16,725 bases of DNA from an uncultured Prevotella sp. (GTDB taxonomy: Bacteria; Bacteroidota; Bacteroidia; Bacteroidales; Bacteroidaceae). Positions within the stretch are counted from its first letter, which is position 1, and each line of letters begins with the position of its first letter. The position numbers and the translations under genes were made by a program. The stretch covers positions 1 through 16,725 of the forward strand of contig URDM01000063.1 in assembly GCA_900546575.1 (NCBI GenBank). Reading direction: 5' to 3'. This document shows, one piece after another, positions 1 to 5,681 of this stretch. A model generated the notes under the pieces. It was not told the origin of the DNA and did not search any database. It was given only the letters and a program-made list of their open reading frames with translations.

Positions 1-338
1 AGGTCTATTAGTTCGTATTCAATGTCTTCGGCACTTGCTCCGCTGCATATTACGTGCGGAATGACAGGAACGCCAAACTCCTGCTGTATTGCTGACGCCA
101 CAGCCACTGTTCCGGGACGGCGACGCACACGCAACCTTTCAAACTTACCGTCTTCTATTTCTCGGTAGACAAATTCGCTGTGATGCGTAGTGATATTGAT
201 GTAAGCAGGATCGAAGTCCTTAAACTTTTCTATAGTTGAAAACAATCTTTCTGTGCCTGTGCCTTTCAGCGGTGGCAGAACCTCAAACGAGAAGTGCTTC
301 TTCCCGTCGCCGGCGGTAAGTATTTCGGCTATGTTCAT
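1..338 (-). CDS. metF: Methylenetetrahydrofolate reductase, N-terminal part (cut by window edge)
   Basis: The reverse strand encodes about 112 residues of a 5,10-methylenetetrahydrofolate reductase and runs off the left edge in frame. MetF is a cytoplasmic FAD enzyme that reduces 5,10-methylene-THF to 5-methyl-THF for methionine synthesis. The visible protein begins MNIAEILTAG and contains the early strand motif FSFEVLPPLKGTG, then PAYINITTHHSE, RRPGTVAVA and PHVICSG. These are the N-terminal TIM-barrel motifs of the family, in the variant I recall from Bacteroidales (LPP rather than FPP after FSFE). An ATG at 350 in the same frame would add MYQK. I prefer 338 because the -7 box at 365-372 predicts a transcript start near 358, leaving only about 8 nt before the upstream ATG. 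The gene lies downstream of asnS on the same strand but has its own promoter. The C-terminal two-thirds are not visible. Confidence 0.9.
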   Translation of the reverse strand, partial: MNIAEILTAGDGKKHFSFEVLPPLKGTGTERLFSTIEKFKDFDPAYINITTHHSEFVYREIEDGKFERLRVRRRPGTVAVASAIQQEFGVPVIPHVICSGASAEDIEYELID

Positions 339-364
339 CTTTTGGTACATTTATATAATGTATG

Positions 365-397
365 CAAAGATACTGAAAATCTTGCACAAAATACAAA
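365..397 (-). promoter_or_regulatory. Promoter of metF (Bacteroidetes -33/-7 type)
   Basis: On the minus strand TTTG (397-394) is followed after 21 nt by TATCTTTG (372-365), matching the Bacteroidetes consensus TTTG / TAnnTTTG. The predicted start is near 358, just upstream of metF. The -33 element lies in the U-tract of the asnS terminator. Assigned by motif match only. Confidence 0.65.
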
Positions 398-426
398 AAG
401 GGCAACAAGATTTTCTTGTTGCCCTT
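391..426 (-). terminator. Rho-independent terminator of asnS
   Basis: A perfect 13-bp inverted repeat (398-410 with 414-426, core AAGGGCAACAAGA) closes a 3-nt loop. On the minus strand it is followed by TTTTTGTATTTTG. It lies about 35 nt beyond the asnS stop and should end the purB-rluB-asnS transcript. Confidence 0.9.
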
Positions 427-461
427 CATTATTAGTTTGTCTATCAAGACTTTCGTACAAT

Positions 462-1889
462 TTAAAACTCAGCCGACTTAGGTGTACGTGGGAACGGAAT
501 GACGTCGCGGATGTTCTGCATACCAGTTACGAAGAGGATAAGACGCTCGAAACCGAGACCGAAACCAGCATGTGGGCATGATCCATATTTGCGGGTGTCG
601 AGGTACCAGCTCATATCCTTCATAGGAATGTTACGCTCTTCTATCTCGTTCATAAGTTTGTCGTAGCTTTCCTCACGAACAGAACCGCCAATGATTTCGC
701 CAATCTGCGGGAACAATACGTCGGTGCCTTGAACGGTTGCGCCACTCTTGCCTCCAAATCCAGATTCCTCAGCATCTATCTTCATATAGAAGGCCTTGAT
801 AGCCTTAGGATAGTTGGTCATGATAACTGGCTTCTTGAAGTATTCCTCAACGAGGAAGCGCTCGTGTTCTGAGGCTAGATCGTCGCCCCACTCGCATGGG
901 AACTCAAACTTCTTGCCATTCTTTATAGCTTCCTGGAGTATGCGTATGCCCTCGGTATAAGGCAGATGCACGAACTCAGAGTTGAGCACACCTTTAAGAC
1001 GCTCAATAAGACCCTTGGCAATCATCTTATTAAGGAATTCGAGATCGTCCTTGCAGTGCTCCAAAGCCCAACGGATGCAGTACTTGATGAAGTCTTCTTC
1101 TAGTTCCATAAGACCAGCAAGGTCGAGGAAAGCAACTTCAGGTTCTACCATCCAGAACTCGGCCAAGTGACGTGGTGTGTTAGAATTCTCTGCACGGAAT
1201 GTAGGACCGAAGGTATATATTGCGCCAAGAGCTGTGGCGCCCAACTCGCCTTCAAGCTGACCTGATACTGTTAGTGAAGTCTGCTTTCCAAAGAAGTCGT
1301 CAGAGTAGTCTATCTTGCCATCCTCTGTCTTCTTGAGGTTGTAGAGGTTCTTTGTTGTAACCTGGAACATCTGTCCTGCACCCTCGCAGTCGCTTGCAGT
1401 GATAAGCGGAGTATTGAAGTAGAAGTAGCCGTGCTCGTGGAAATAGGTATGGATGGCCATAGCCATATTGTGACGTATGCGCATAACGGCACCGAAGGTA
1501 TTGGTGCGAAGACGCAAGTGGGCATACTGACGCATATACTCAAAGGTCTGACCTTTCTTCTGCATAGGATAGTCGTTGCCACACAGACCATAGATTTCAA
1601 TGCTGTCGCACTGAATCTCAGATGTCTGTCCATTACCCTGGCTCTCTACAAGTGTACCAACGGCGCTTATGCAAGCGCCTGTGGTGATTTGCTTGAGCAT
1701 ATCAGCGTCAAACTTTGTAGGGTCAACAACAATCTGTATATTCTTTATTGTCGAGCCGTCGTTGAGTGCAATGAAGTCGACAGCCTTAGAGCTGCGATGG
1801 GTACGAACCCATCCCTTCACATTGATTTTGCTTCCGAAGTCGGTGCTACTAAGAGCATCTACAACTTTGGTTCTCTTAAGTGTTTCCAT
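462..1889 (-). CDS. asnS: Asparagine--tRNA ligase (class II)
   Basis: This 475-residue cytoplasmic enzyme activates asparagine with ATP and charges tRNA-Asn. The N-terminus is an OB-fold anticodon-binding domain (about residues 20-100, with VKGWVRTHR near 24-32). The class II catalytic core follows. Motif 2 is FRAENSNTPRHLAEF at 231-245, where the arginine contacts ATP, and motif 3 is GFGLGFERLILF at 442-453, followed by IRDVIPFPRTP. AENSNTPRHLAEF and the overall length fit AsnRS rather than AspRS, which is longer. The gene starts 28 nt after the stop of the rluB-like gene on the same strand with no promoter motif between them, so it is probably the last gene of the purB-rluB-asnS unit. It ends at a strong terminator. 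No SD is visible, as is usual in this phylum. Its presence implies direct charging of tRNA-Asn in this organism. Confidence 0.97.
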   Translation of the reverse strand: METLKRTKVVDALSSTDFGSKINVKGWVRTHRSSKAVDFIALNDGSTIKNIQIVVDPTKFDADMLKQITTGACISAVGTLVESQGNGQTSEIQCDSIEIYGLCGNDYPMQKKGQTFEYMRQYAHLRLRTNTFGAVMRIRHNMAMAIHTYFHEHGYFYFNTPLITASDCEGAGQMFQVTTKNLYNLKKTEDGKIDYSDDFFGKQTSLTVSGQLEGELGATALGAIYTFGPTFRAENSNTPRHLAEFWMVEPEVAFLDLAGLMELEEDFIKYCIRWALEHCKDDLEFLNKMIAKGLIERLKGVLNSEFVHLPYTEGIRILQEAIKNGKKFEFPCEWGDDLASEHERFLVEEYFKKPVIMTNYPKAIKAFYMKIDAEESGFGGKSGATVQGTDVLFPQIGEIIGGSVREESYDKLMNEIEERNIPMKDMSWYLDTRKYGSCPHAGFGLGFERLILFVTGMQNIRDVIPFPRTPKSAEF

Positions 1890-1917
1890 TATAAATTAAA
1901 CATTACACTATTATATA

Positions 1918-3180
1918 TTATTCGAAGGCGCCCATACGCAGCATCTCAACTTCCTTCTCTGTGAGGAAGCGCCAGTCGCCACGACGGAGGTTCTTCTTTG
2001 TGAGTCCTGCAAACTGAACGCGATCGAGTTTAACGACACGATAACCGAGGTGCTCAAATATTCGGCGCACGATGCGGTTCTTGCCGCTGTGGATCTCAAT
2101 GCCTACTTGGCTCTTGTCTGTATCGCTTGCATACTCGATAGCATCAGCATGTATTTCGCCGTCCTCAAGCTCAATGCCTTCTGCAATCTGCTGCATATCG
2201 TGAGCTGTAACATTCTTGTCGAGATATACGTGATAAACCTTCTTCTTAAGGAATTTCGGGTGTGTGAGCTTAGAGGCCAAGTCACCGTCGTTGGTAAGGA
2301 GAAGTACGCCAGTAGTGTTGCGGTCGAGACGTCCTACAGGGTAGATGCGCTCAGGACATACGTTTTTAACGAGGTCCATAACAGTTTTGCGTTGTTGTGG
2401 GTCATCGCTTGTTGTAACACAATCCTTTGGTTTATTTAGCAGTACGTATACCTTCTTCTCAAGGTTTACAGGCTGGTCGTGGAACTTAATCTCATCGGTG
2501 CGCTTGATCTTAGTACCGAGTTCGGTAACAACCTCACCGTTTACTGATACAACACCTGCCTGGATAAATTCGTCAGCCTCGCGACGTGAACAAATACCTG
2601 CGTTAGCAAGGAACTTGTTCAGACGAATTGGTTCGTTCGGATCGAAATTCTCTTCCTTATACTCGATACGCTTTTTCAAGCTATATTTTGCATTTGGATC
2701 GTAGCCAGGAGTGTGCTGACGGTTGTATCCGCTTTGTTGTCCGTATCCGCCACGGTTGTATCCACCACGCTGTTGTCCATAACCGCCACGCTGCTGATAG
2801 CCACTCTGTTGGTCGTCACCCTGTTGTTGATTGTAGCGAGGACGATAGCCTTGCTGACGTGGCTGGTATCCGCTCTGCTGGCTGTCTCCCTGCTGGTTGT
2901 AGCGAGAACGATAGCCTTGTTGACGTTGCTGATAGCCGTTGTTGCCGTTACCTTGCAAACCTGCACCGAATCCCTCGGGGCGGAATCCATTGTCGTCGCT
3001 GCTTGTTGAGGCAGAACGGTCGGCATTGTAAGGACGCTGAGTGTGGATGCGTGGACGACGTCCGGTCACACTGCGATACTCTCTCTGATAGTTACCTGCG
3101 GGACGACCATAGCTCTCGCTATTGCCTGTAGTTTGATCCGCTGCTTTCTGTTCCTGGTTCTTTTCCAATTCTGAATCCAT
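1918..3180 (-). CDS. rluB: 23S rRNA pseudouridine synthase, RsuA/RluB family, with low-complexity N-terminus
   Basis: This 420-residue protein isomerises a uridine in rRNA to pseudouridine. By family similarity it is RluB-like (23S rRNA helix 90 region), although RluE/RsuA-type specificity cannot be excluded. Residues 185-230 form an S4 RNA-binding domain (RLNKFLANAGICSRREAD). The catalytic domain follows, with the nucleophilic Asp286 in GRLDRNTTG and the late motif KNRIVRRIFEHLGY. Residues 1 to about 165 are predicted disordered and rich in Gln, Gly, Arg and Tyr, with RGGY and two tandem copies of a roughly 22-residue unit. E. coli RluB also has a long tail, but at its C-terminus. I chose the ATG at 3180 (MDSELEKNQ). 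An in-frame ATG at 3258 would add 26 residues lacking the composition of the tail (MHLSVHFSTQNN), so it is probably upstream leader. The stop is 28 nt before asnS. No promoter motif is visible before it, so read-through from purB is likely. Confidence 0.9.
   Translation of the reverse strand: MDSELEKNQEQKAADQTTGNSESYGRPAGNYQREYRSVTGRRPRIHTQRPYNADRSASTSSDDNGFRPEGFGAGLQGNGNNGYQQRQQGYRSRYNQQGDSQQSGYQPRQQGYRPRYNQQQGDDQQSGYQQRGGYGQQRGGYNRGGYGQQSGYNRQHTPGYDPNAKYSLKKRIEYKEENFDPNEPIRLNKFLANAGICSRREADEFIQAGVVSVNGEVVTELGTKIKRTDEIKFHDQPVNLEKKVYVLLNKPKDCVTTSDDPQQRKTVMDLVKNVCPERIYPVGRLDRNTTGVLLLTNDGDLASKLTHPKFLKKKVYHVYLDKNVTAHDMQQIAEGIELEDGEIHADAIEYASDTDKSQVGIEIHSGKNRIVRRIFEHLGYRVVKLDRVQFAGLTKKNLRRGDWRFLTEKEVEMLRMGAFE
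2797..2928 (-). repeat. Tandem repeat coding for QQGYR-RYNQQ units in the rluB-like gene
   Basis: Two adjacent units of about 66 bases encode residues 85-106 and 107-128 of the pseudouridine synthase. Both carry QQGYR, RYNQQ and QQSGYQ, with small differences (Ser to Pro, GDS to GDD). Further downstream, shorter RGGY, GQQ and NRGGY units continue the low-complexity tract to about base 2720. Such tracts commonly vary in copy number between strains. Confidence 0.75.
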
Positions 3181-3385
3181 AGTTTTTACTTTTTTCGCCT
3201 CACGGCAAGTGACACCCATTCCGTTATTCTGCGTTGAAAAGTGAACGGATAGATGCACTTCTGTTCTTACTTAAATTATTACTTACTATTAATTATATAT
3301 AGATTGCTATAATCTCTTAATTGATTTTTAAATCGCTTAATATTTATATAGACTGCTATAATGTTTTGCTGTTGTTGTGCTTGTT
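3181..3385. other. AT-rich spacer between purB and the rluB-like gene, with two short dyads
   Basis: This 205-base spacer has no coding ORF I would defend and no clear TAnnTTTG promoter on the minus strand. It contains an 18-base near-direct repeat: TATATAGATTGCTATAAT at 3296-3313 and TATATAGACTGCTATAAT at 3345-3362, one mismatch, 49 nt apart. Each copy contains the dyad TATAG-N4-CTATA. These could be paired protein-binding sites or chance in AT-rich DNA. I see no U-tract terminator after purB. Confidence 0.5.
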
Positions 3386-4732
3386 TTAGATGCCAGTGTA
3401 GTTAAGCGGCGTGATGGCCATAAGCTCAGCCTTAACGGCGTCGCTAACGTTGAGGGTCTTTACAAACTCGTGTATTGTCTCCTCGGACATCTTTTTGTTG
3501 GTGCGTGTGAGAGCCTTTAGTGCCTCGTATGGATGAGGATAGGCTTCGCGGCGCAATATGGTTTGAATGGCTTCTGCTACAACTGCCCAAGTGTTGTTGA
3601 GGTCTTCCTCAATTTTCTCTTCGTGGAGAATAAGTTTGCGCAGACCTTTAAGTGTGCTTGCTATGGCTATCATACCATGACCGAAAGGTACGCCTACGTT
3701 ACGAAGTACGGTAGAGTCGGTAAGGTCGCGTTGCAGACGGCTTACTGGCAACTTCATAGCGAGGAATTGCAGTATGGCATTGGCTATGCCAAGATTGCCC
3801 TCTGAATTTTCAAAGTCAATTGGATTTACTTTATGCGGCATAGCTGACGATCCTACCTCGCCTGCCTTAATCTTTTGCTTGAAGTAGTCCATAGAAATGT
3901 ACATCCAAAAGTCGCGGTCTAGGTCTATGATGATGGTGTTAATGCGACGCATTGCATCGAATACACTACCAAGGCAGTCGTAATTGCTAATCTGTGTTGT
4001 GTATTGCTCGCGTTCCAAGCCAAGTTTTTCGCTGACAAAACGGTTGCCAAAAGCCTTCCAATCATATTCGGGATAAGCTACATGGTGAGCGTTATAGTTG
4101 CCTGTAGCTCCACCAAATTTGGCTGTCATCTTGCAAGCCTTGAGTTGTGAAAGCTGTTCGTTAAGTCGGTAAACGTATACCATGATCTCCTTGCCTAGAC
4201 GTGTAGGAGATGCTGGCTGACCGTGAGTCTTGGCAAGCATGGGCACGTCCTTCCATTCGTCGGCATACTGTTGGAGTTGTGCGATGAGTTCTTCAACAAG
4301 AGGGTAATAAGCTTCCTCAAGTGCCTCCTTGATAGAGAGCGGTACACTTGTGTTGTTTATGTCCTGAGATGTCAAACCAAAATGTATGAATTCTTTGTAG
4401 GCATCCAGTCCGCCAATCTTGTCAAACTCCTCCTTTATGAAATACTCCACAGCCTTGACATCATGGTTGGTCACTTTCTCGATGTCTTTAACGCGTTGTG
4501 CATTATCTTCGTTAAAGTTCTTGTAGATACCACGTAAACGCTCAAACAGCGAGTGGTCAAAGTCCTTTAGCTGCGGAAGGGGCAGTTCGCAGAGAGTGAT
4601 GAAATACTCTATTTCCACACGCACTCTATATCGTATGAGTGCATACTCTGAAAAATAGTCAGCAAGTTTCTCTGTCTTGCTTCTGTAGCGACCGTCAATG
4701 GGCGAGATGGCTGTCAGCAAATCAAGTTTCAT
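3386..4732 (-). CDS. purB: Adenylosuccinate lyase
   Basis: This 448-residue cytoplasmic enzyme of the fumarase/aspartase superfamily acts twice in purine synthesis. It splits SAICAR to AICAR plus fumarate, and adenylosuccinate to AMP plus fumarate. The superfamily signature SSAMPHKVNP is at 295-304 and contains the catalytic serine of the mobile loop. KTHGQPA at 168-174 supplies a catalytic histidine, and TSQDINNTS at 121-129 is the third conserved region. The N-terminus LTAISPIDGRY is the typical purB start and matches the E. coli-type (about 450-residue) subfamily. It is the first gene of the probable purB-rluB-asnS unit. A -7 box (4781-4788) lies about 50 nt upstream of the ATG. Nothing in the sequence suggests truncation. 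Confidence 0.97.
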   Translation of the reverse strand: MKLDLLTAISPIDGRYRSKTEKLADYFSEYALIRYRVRVEIEYFITLCELPLPQLKDFDHSLFERLRGIYKNFNEDNAQRVKDIEKVTNHDVKAVEYFIKEEFDKIGGLDAYKEFIHFGLTSQDINNTSVPLSIKEALEEAYYPLVEELIAQLQQYADEWKDVPMLAKTHGQPASPTRLGKEIMVYVYRLNEQLSQLKACKMTAKFGGATGNYNAHHVAYPEYDWKAFGNRFVSEKLGLEREQYTTQISNYDCLGSVFDAMRRINTIIIDLDRDFWMYISMDYFKQKIKAGEVGSSAMPHKVNPIDFENSEGNLGIANAILQFLAMKLPVSRLQRDLTDSTVLRNVGVPFGHGMIAIASTLKGLRKLILHEEKIEEDLNNTWAVVAEAIQTILRREAYPHPYEALKALTRTNKKMSEETIHEFVKTLNVSDAVKAELMAITPLNYTGI

Positions 4733-4780
4733 AAACGTATTTTCTATATTATATATAATGTGTGTTTATATATTATGCTG

Positions 4781-4788
4781 CAAAATTA
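4781..4788 (-). promoter_or_regulatory. Probable -7 box of the purB promoter
   Basis: TAATTTTG on the minus strand matches TAnnTTTG and lies about 50 nt upstream of the purB ATG. I see no good TTTG at the expected -33 position, so the assignment rests on the -7 box and its location. Confidence 0.5.
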
Positions 4789-4854
4789 CGAATTTAATCT
4801 GAGACTTGATGTTGTATATCGTTTTTTTTTGCTTGGTTAAGTAAAATAAAGTTT

Positions 4855-4897
4855 TATAAAAACAAAAAACCGAAAAGAATTAACTTCTTTTCGGTTT
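4855..4897 (-). terminator. Rho-independent terminator of tRNA-Met
   Basis: A 13-bp perfect stem (4867-4879 with 4885-4897, arm AAACCGAAAAGAA) and a 5-nt loop lie just 3' of the tRNA. On the minus strand the stem runs into TTTTGTTTTTATAAAA. It separates the tRNA transcript from purB. Confidence 0.88.
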
Positions 4898-4902
4898 CTT
4901 TG

Positions 4903-4976
4903 TAGCGGGACCCAGGATTGAACTGGGGACCTCATGATTATGAATCATGCGCTCTAACCAGCTGAGCTATCCCGCC
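4903..4976 (-). tRNA. tRNA-Met (anticodon CAU), probably elongator
   Basis: The 74-nt cloverleaf reads GGCGGGATAGCTCAGC at its 5' end and closes with TCCCGCT plus discriminator A. The acceptor stem pairs over 7 bp with a G-U first pair. The D-arm has AGCTGGTTA. The anticodon stem is CATGA/TCATG around the loop TTCATAA, with anticodon CAU at 4940-4942. The T-arm contains GTTCAATC. The anticodon stem lacks the three G-C pairs of initiator tRNA and the acceptor has no 1-72 mismatch, so I call it elongator tRNA-Met. A tRNA-Ile2 read through lysidine at C34 cannot be fully excluded. The CCA end is not encoded (CAA follows). It has its own promoter and terminator. Confidence 0.93.
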
Positions 4977-4996
4977 ATCGTTCTTGATTGCAGGTG

Positions 4997-5027
4997 CAAA
5001 GGTAGCGATTTTTTATTAACTGCCAAA
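4997..5027 (-). promoter_or_regulatory. Promoter of tRNA-Met
   Basis: The minus strand carries TTTG (5027-5024), 19 nt of spacer, then TACCTTTG (5004-4997), a full match to the Bacteroidetes -33/-7 consensus. The predicted start near 4990 gives a leader of roughly 14 nt before the mature tRNA end. Confidence 0.8.
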
Positions 5028-5043
5028 ACTTTTTGAAGAAAAA

Positions 5044-5075
5044 TTTACTTCATCATCAAAAAAAATGTATCTTTG
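5044..5075 (+). promoter_or_regulatory. Promoter of the START-like gene
   Basis: TATCTTTG at 5068-5075 is a full -7 box. The -33 position holds TTTA (5044-5047, 20-nt spacer) rather than TTTG. It points away from the tRNA promoter and gives a leader of about 55 nt before the ATG at 5137. Confidence 0.65.
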
Positions 5076-5136
5076 CATCAATTAAACTGCAAATCTCATC
5101 CGTTTTTGAAATGAGGATTGATTAATATCAAGAATA

Positions 5137-5532
5137 ATGAGTATAAAGAAAATAGAAATAGAGCATCAACTGAAGTCTACGTCACGCAATATTGTATGGC
5201 AACTTATTGGTACTGCTGATGGACTTCAGAAGTGGATTGCCGACAAAGTGACGCTCGAAGGCAACATCCTTACCTTTGTGTGGGGTGATGTTTGGCGGCA
5301 TCATGAGATGCGTCAGGCTATATTGTTGTATGCTGACTGTCTAAATCGTATTAGATGGAGTTGGGACGACGAGGAAGGCGACGCTTATGTAGAAATAACT
5401 ATGTCGTGCAGTCCGGTGTCTGGGGAGATAACATTGCACGTCACAGATTTTACCATAGAGGATGATGCCGAATGGTTGTACTCAACATGGCAACACAACT
5501 TTGACCGTCTTCGTCTTAAAAGCGGTGTGTAA
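5137..5532 (+). CDS. Small START-like (SRPBCC fold) domain protein
   Basis: This protein of 131 residues has no signal peptide or membrane segment, so it is probably cytoplasmic. The pattern resembles single-domain START-like/AHA1-type proteins common in Bacteroidetes: an N-terminal strand (KKIEIEHQLKSTSRNIVWQLI), a helix with GLQKWIADKV, several amphipathic strands rich in Trp (FVWGDVW, RIRWSWDD), and a C-terminal helix (DAEWLYSTWQHNFDRLRLK) that would close over a hydrophobic cavity. The family assignment rests on recall of this pattern. Ligand and role are unknown. It has its own promoter, is divergent from tRNA-Met and lies 149 nt upstream of the LptF/LptG gene. A second promoter motif sits between the two genes, so they need not be co-regulated. 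Confidence 0.75.
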   Translation: MSIKKIEIEHQLKSTSRNIVWQLIGTADGLQKWIADKVTLEGNILTFVWGDVWRHHEMRQAILLYADCLNRIRWSWDDEEGDAYVEITMSCSPVSGEITLHVTDFTIEDDAEWLYSTWQHNFDRLRLKSGV

Positions 5533-5579
5533 TAGTTTACAAAAAATATTAAAATTAATTGTTTGTGGAATTTTTATAC

Positions 5580-5587
5580 TAATTTTG
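5580..5587 (+). promoter_or_regulatory. Probable -7 box for lptF-ribBA
   Basis: TAATTTTG matches TAnnTTTG. The nearest TTTG (5562-5565) is only 14 nt upstream, shorter than the usual spacing, so the -33 part is uncertain. The predicted start near 5594 would put the hairpin at 5599-5656 entirely within the leader. Confidence 0.5.
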
Positions 5588-5598
5588 CAAACATGTAT

Positions 5599-5656
5599 CC
5601 CTATGCGCATGTGCACTTTATTTATAATAATAAAGTACACATTATATATAATAGGG
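5599..5656 (+). promoter_or_regulatory. Two-tier hairpin in the lptF 5' leader
   Basis: An outer stem pairs CCCTAT (5599-5604) with ATAGGG (5651-5656). Inside it a 14-position stem (5609-5622 with 5629-5642, one C-A mismatch) closes the loop TATAAT. It ends 25 nt before the lptF ATG. There is no U-tract, so a terminator of the upstream gene is less likely than an RNA leader structure or a protein-binding dyad. No known riboswitch class is recognised. Confidence 0.5.
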
Positions 5657-5681
5657 GTGTTGGAGCAAATAGCATAAAAAT

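Noticed and set aside
1431..1964. Plus-strand open frame of 177 codons opposite asnS
   Set aside because: It lies antisense to conserved asnS motifs and shows no domain, promoter or RBS.
2797..2928. CRISPR-like array
   Set aside because: The repeats are in-frame coding units with no unique spacers of constant length and no cas genes.
2628..3131. Plus-strand open frames of 98-167 codons opposite the rluB-like gene
   Set aside because: They mirror the repetitive Gln/Gly-rich coding of the minus-strand gene and have no recognisable protein character.
3181..3258. N-terminal extension of the rluB-like protein from an ATG at 3258
   Set aside because: The added 26 residues do not match the composition of the tail, and the ATG at 3180 gives a natural MDSELEKNQ start; treated as leader.
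4903..4976. Initiator tRNA-fMet
   Set aside because: The anticodon stem lacks the three G-C pairs and the acceptor stem has a G-U first pair rather than the initiator mismatch.
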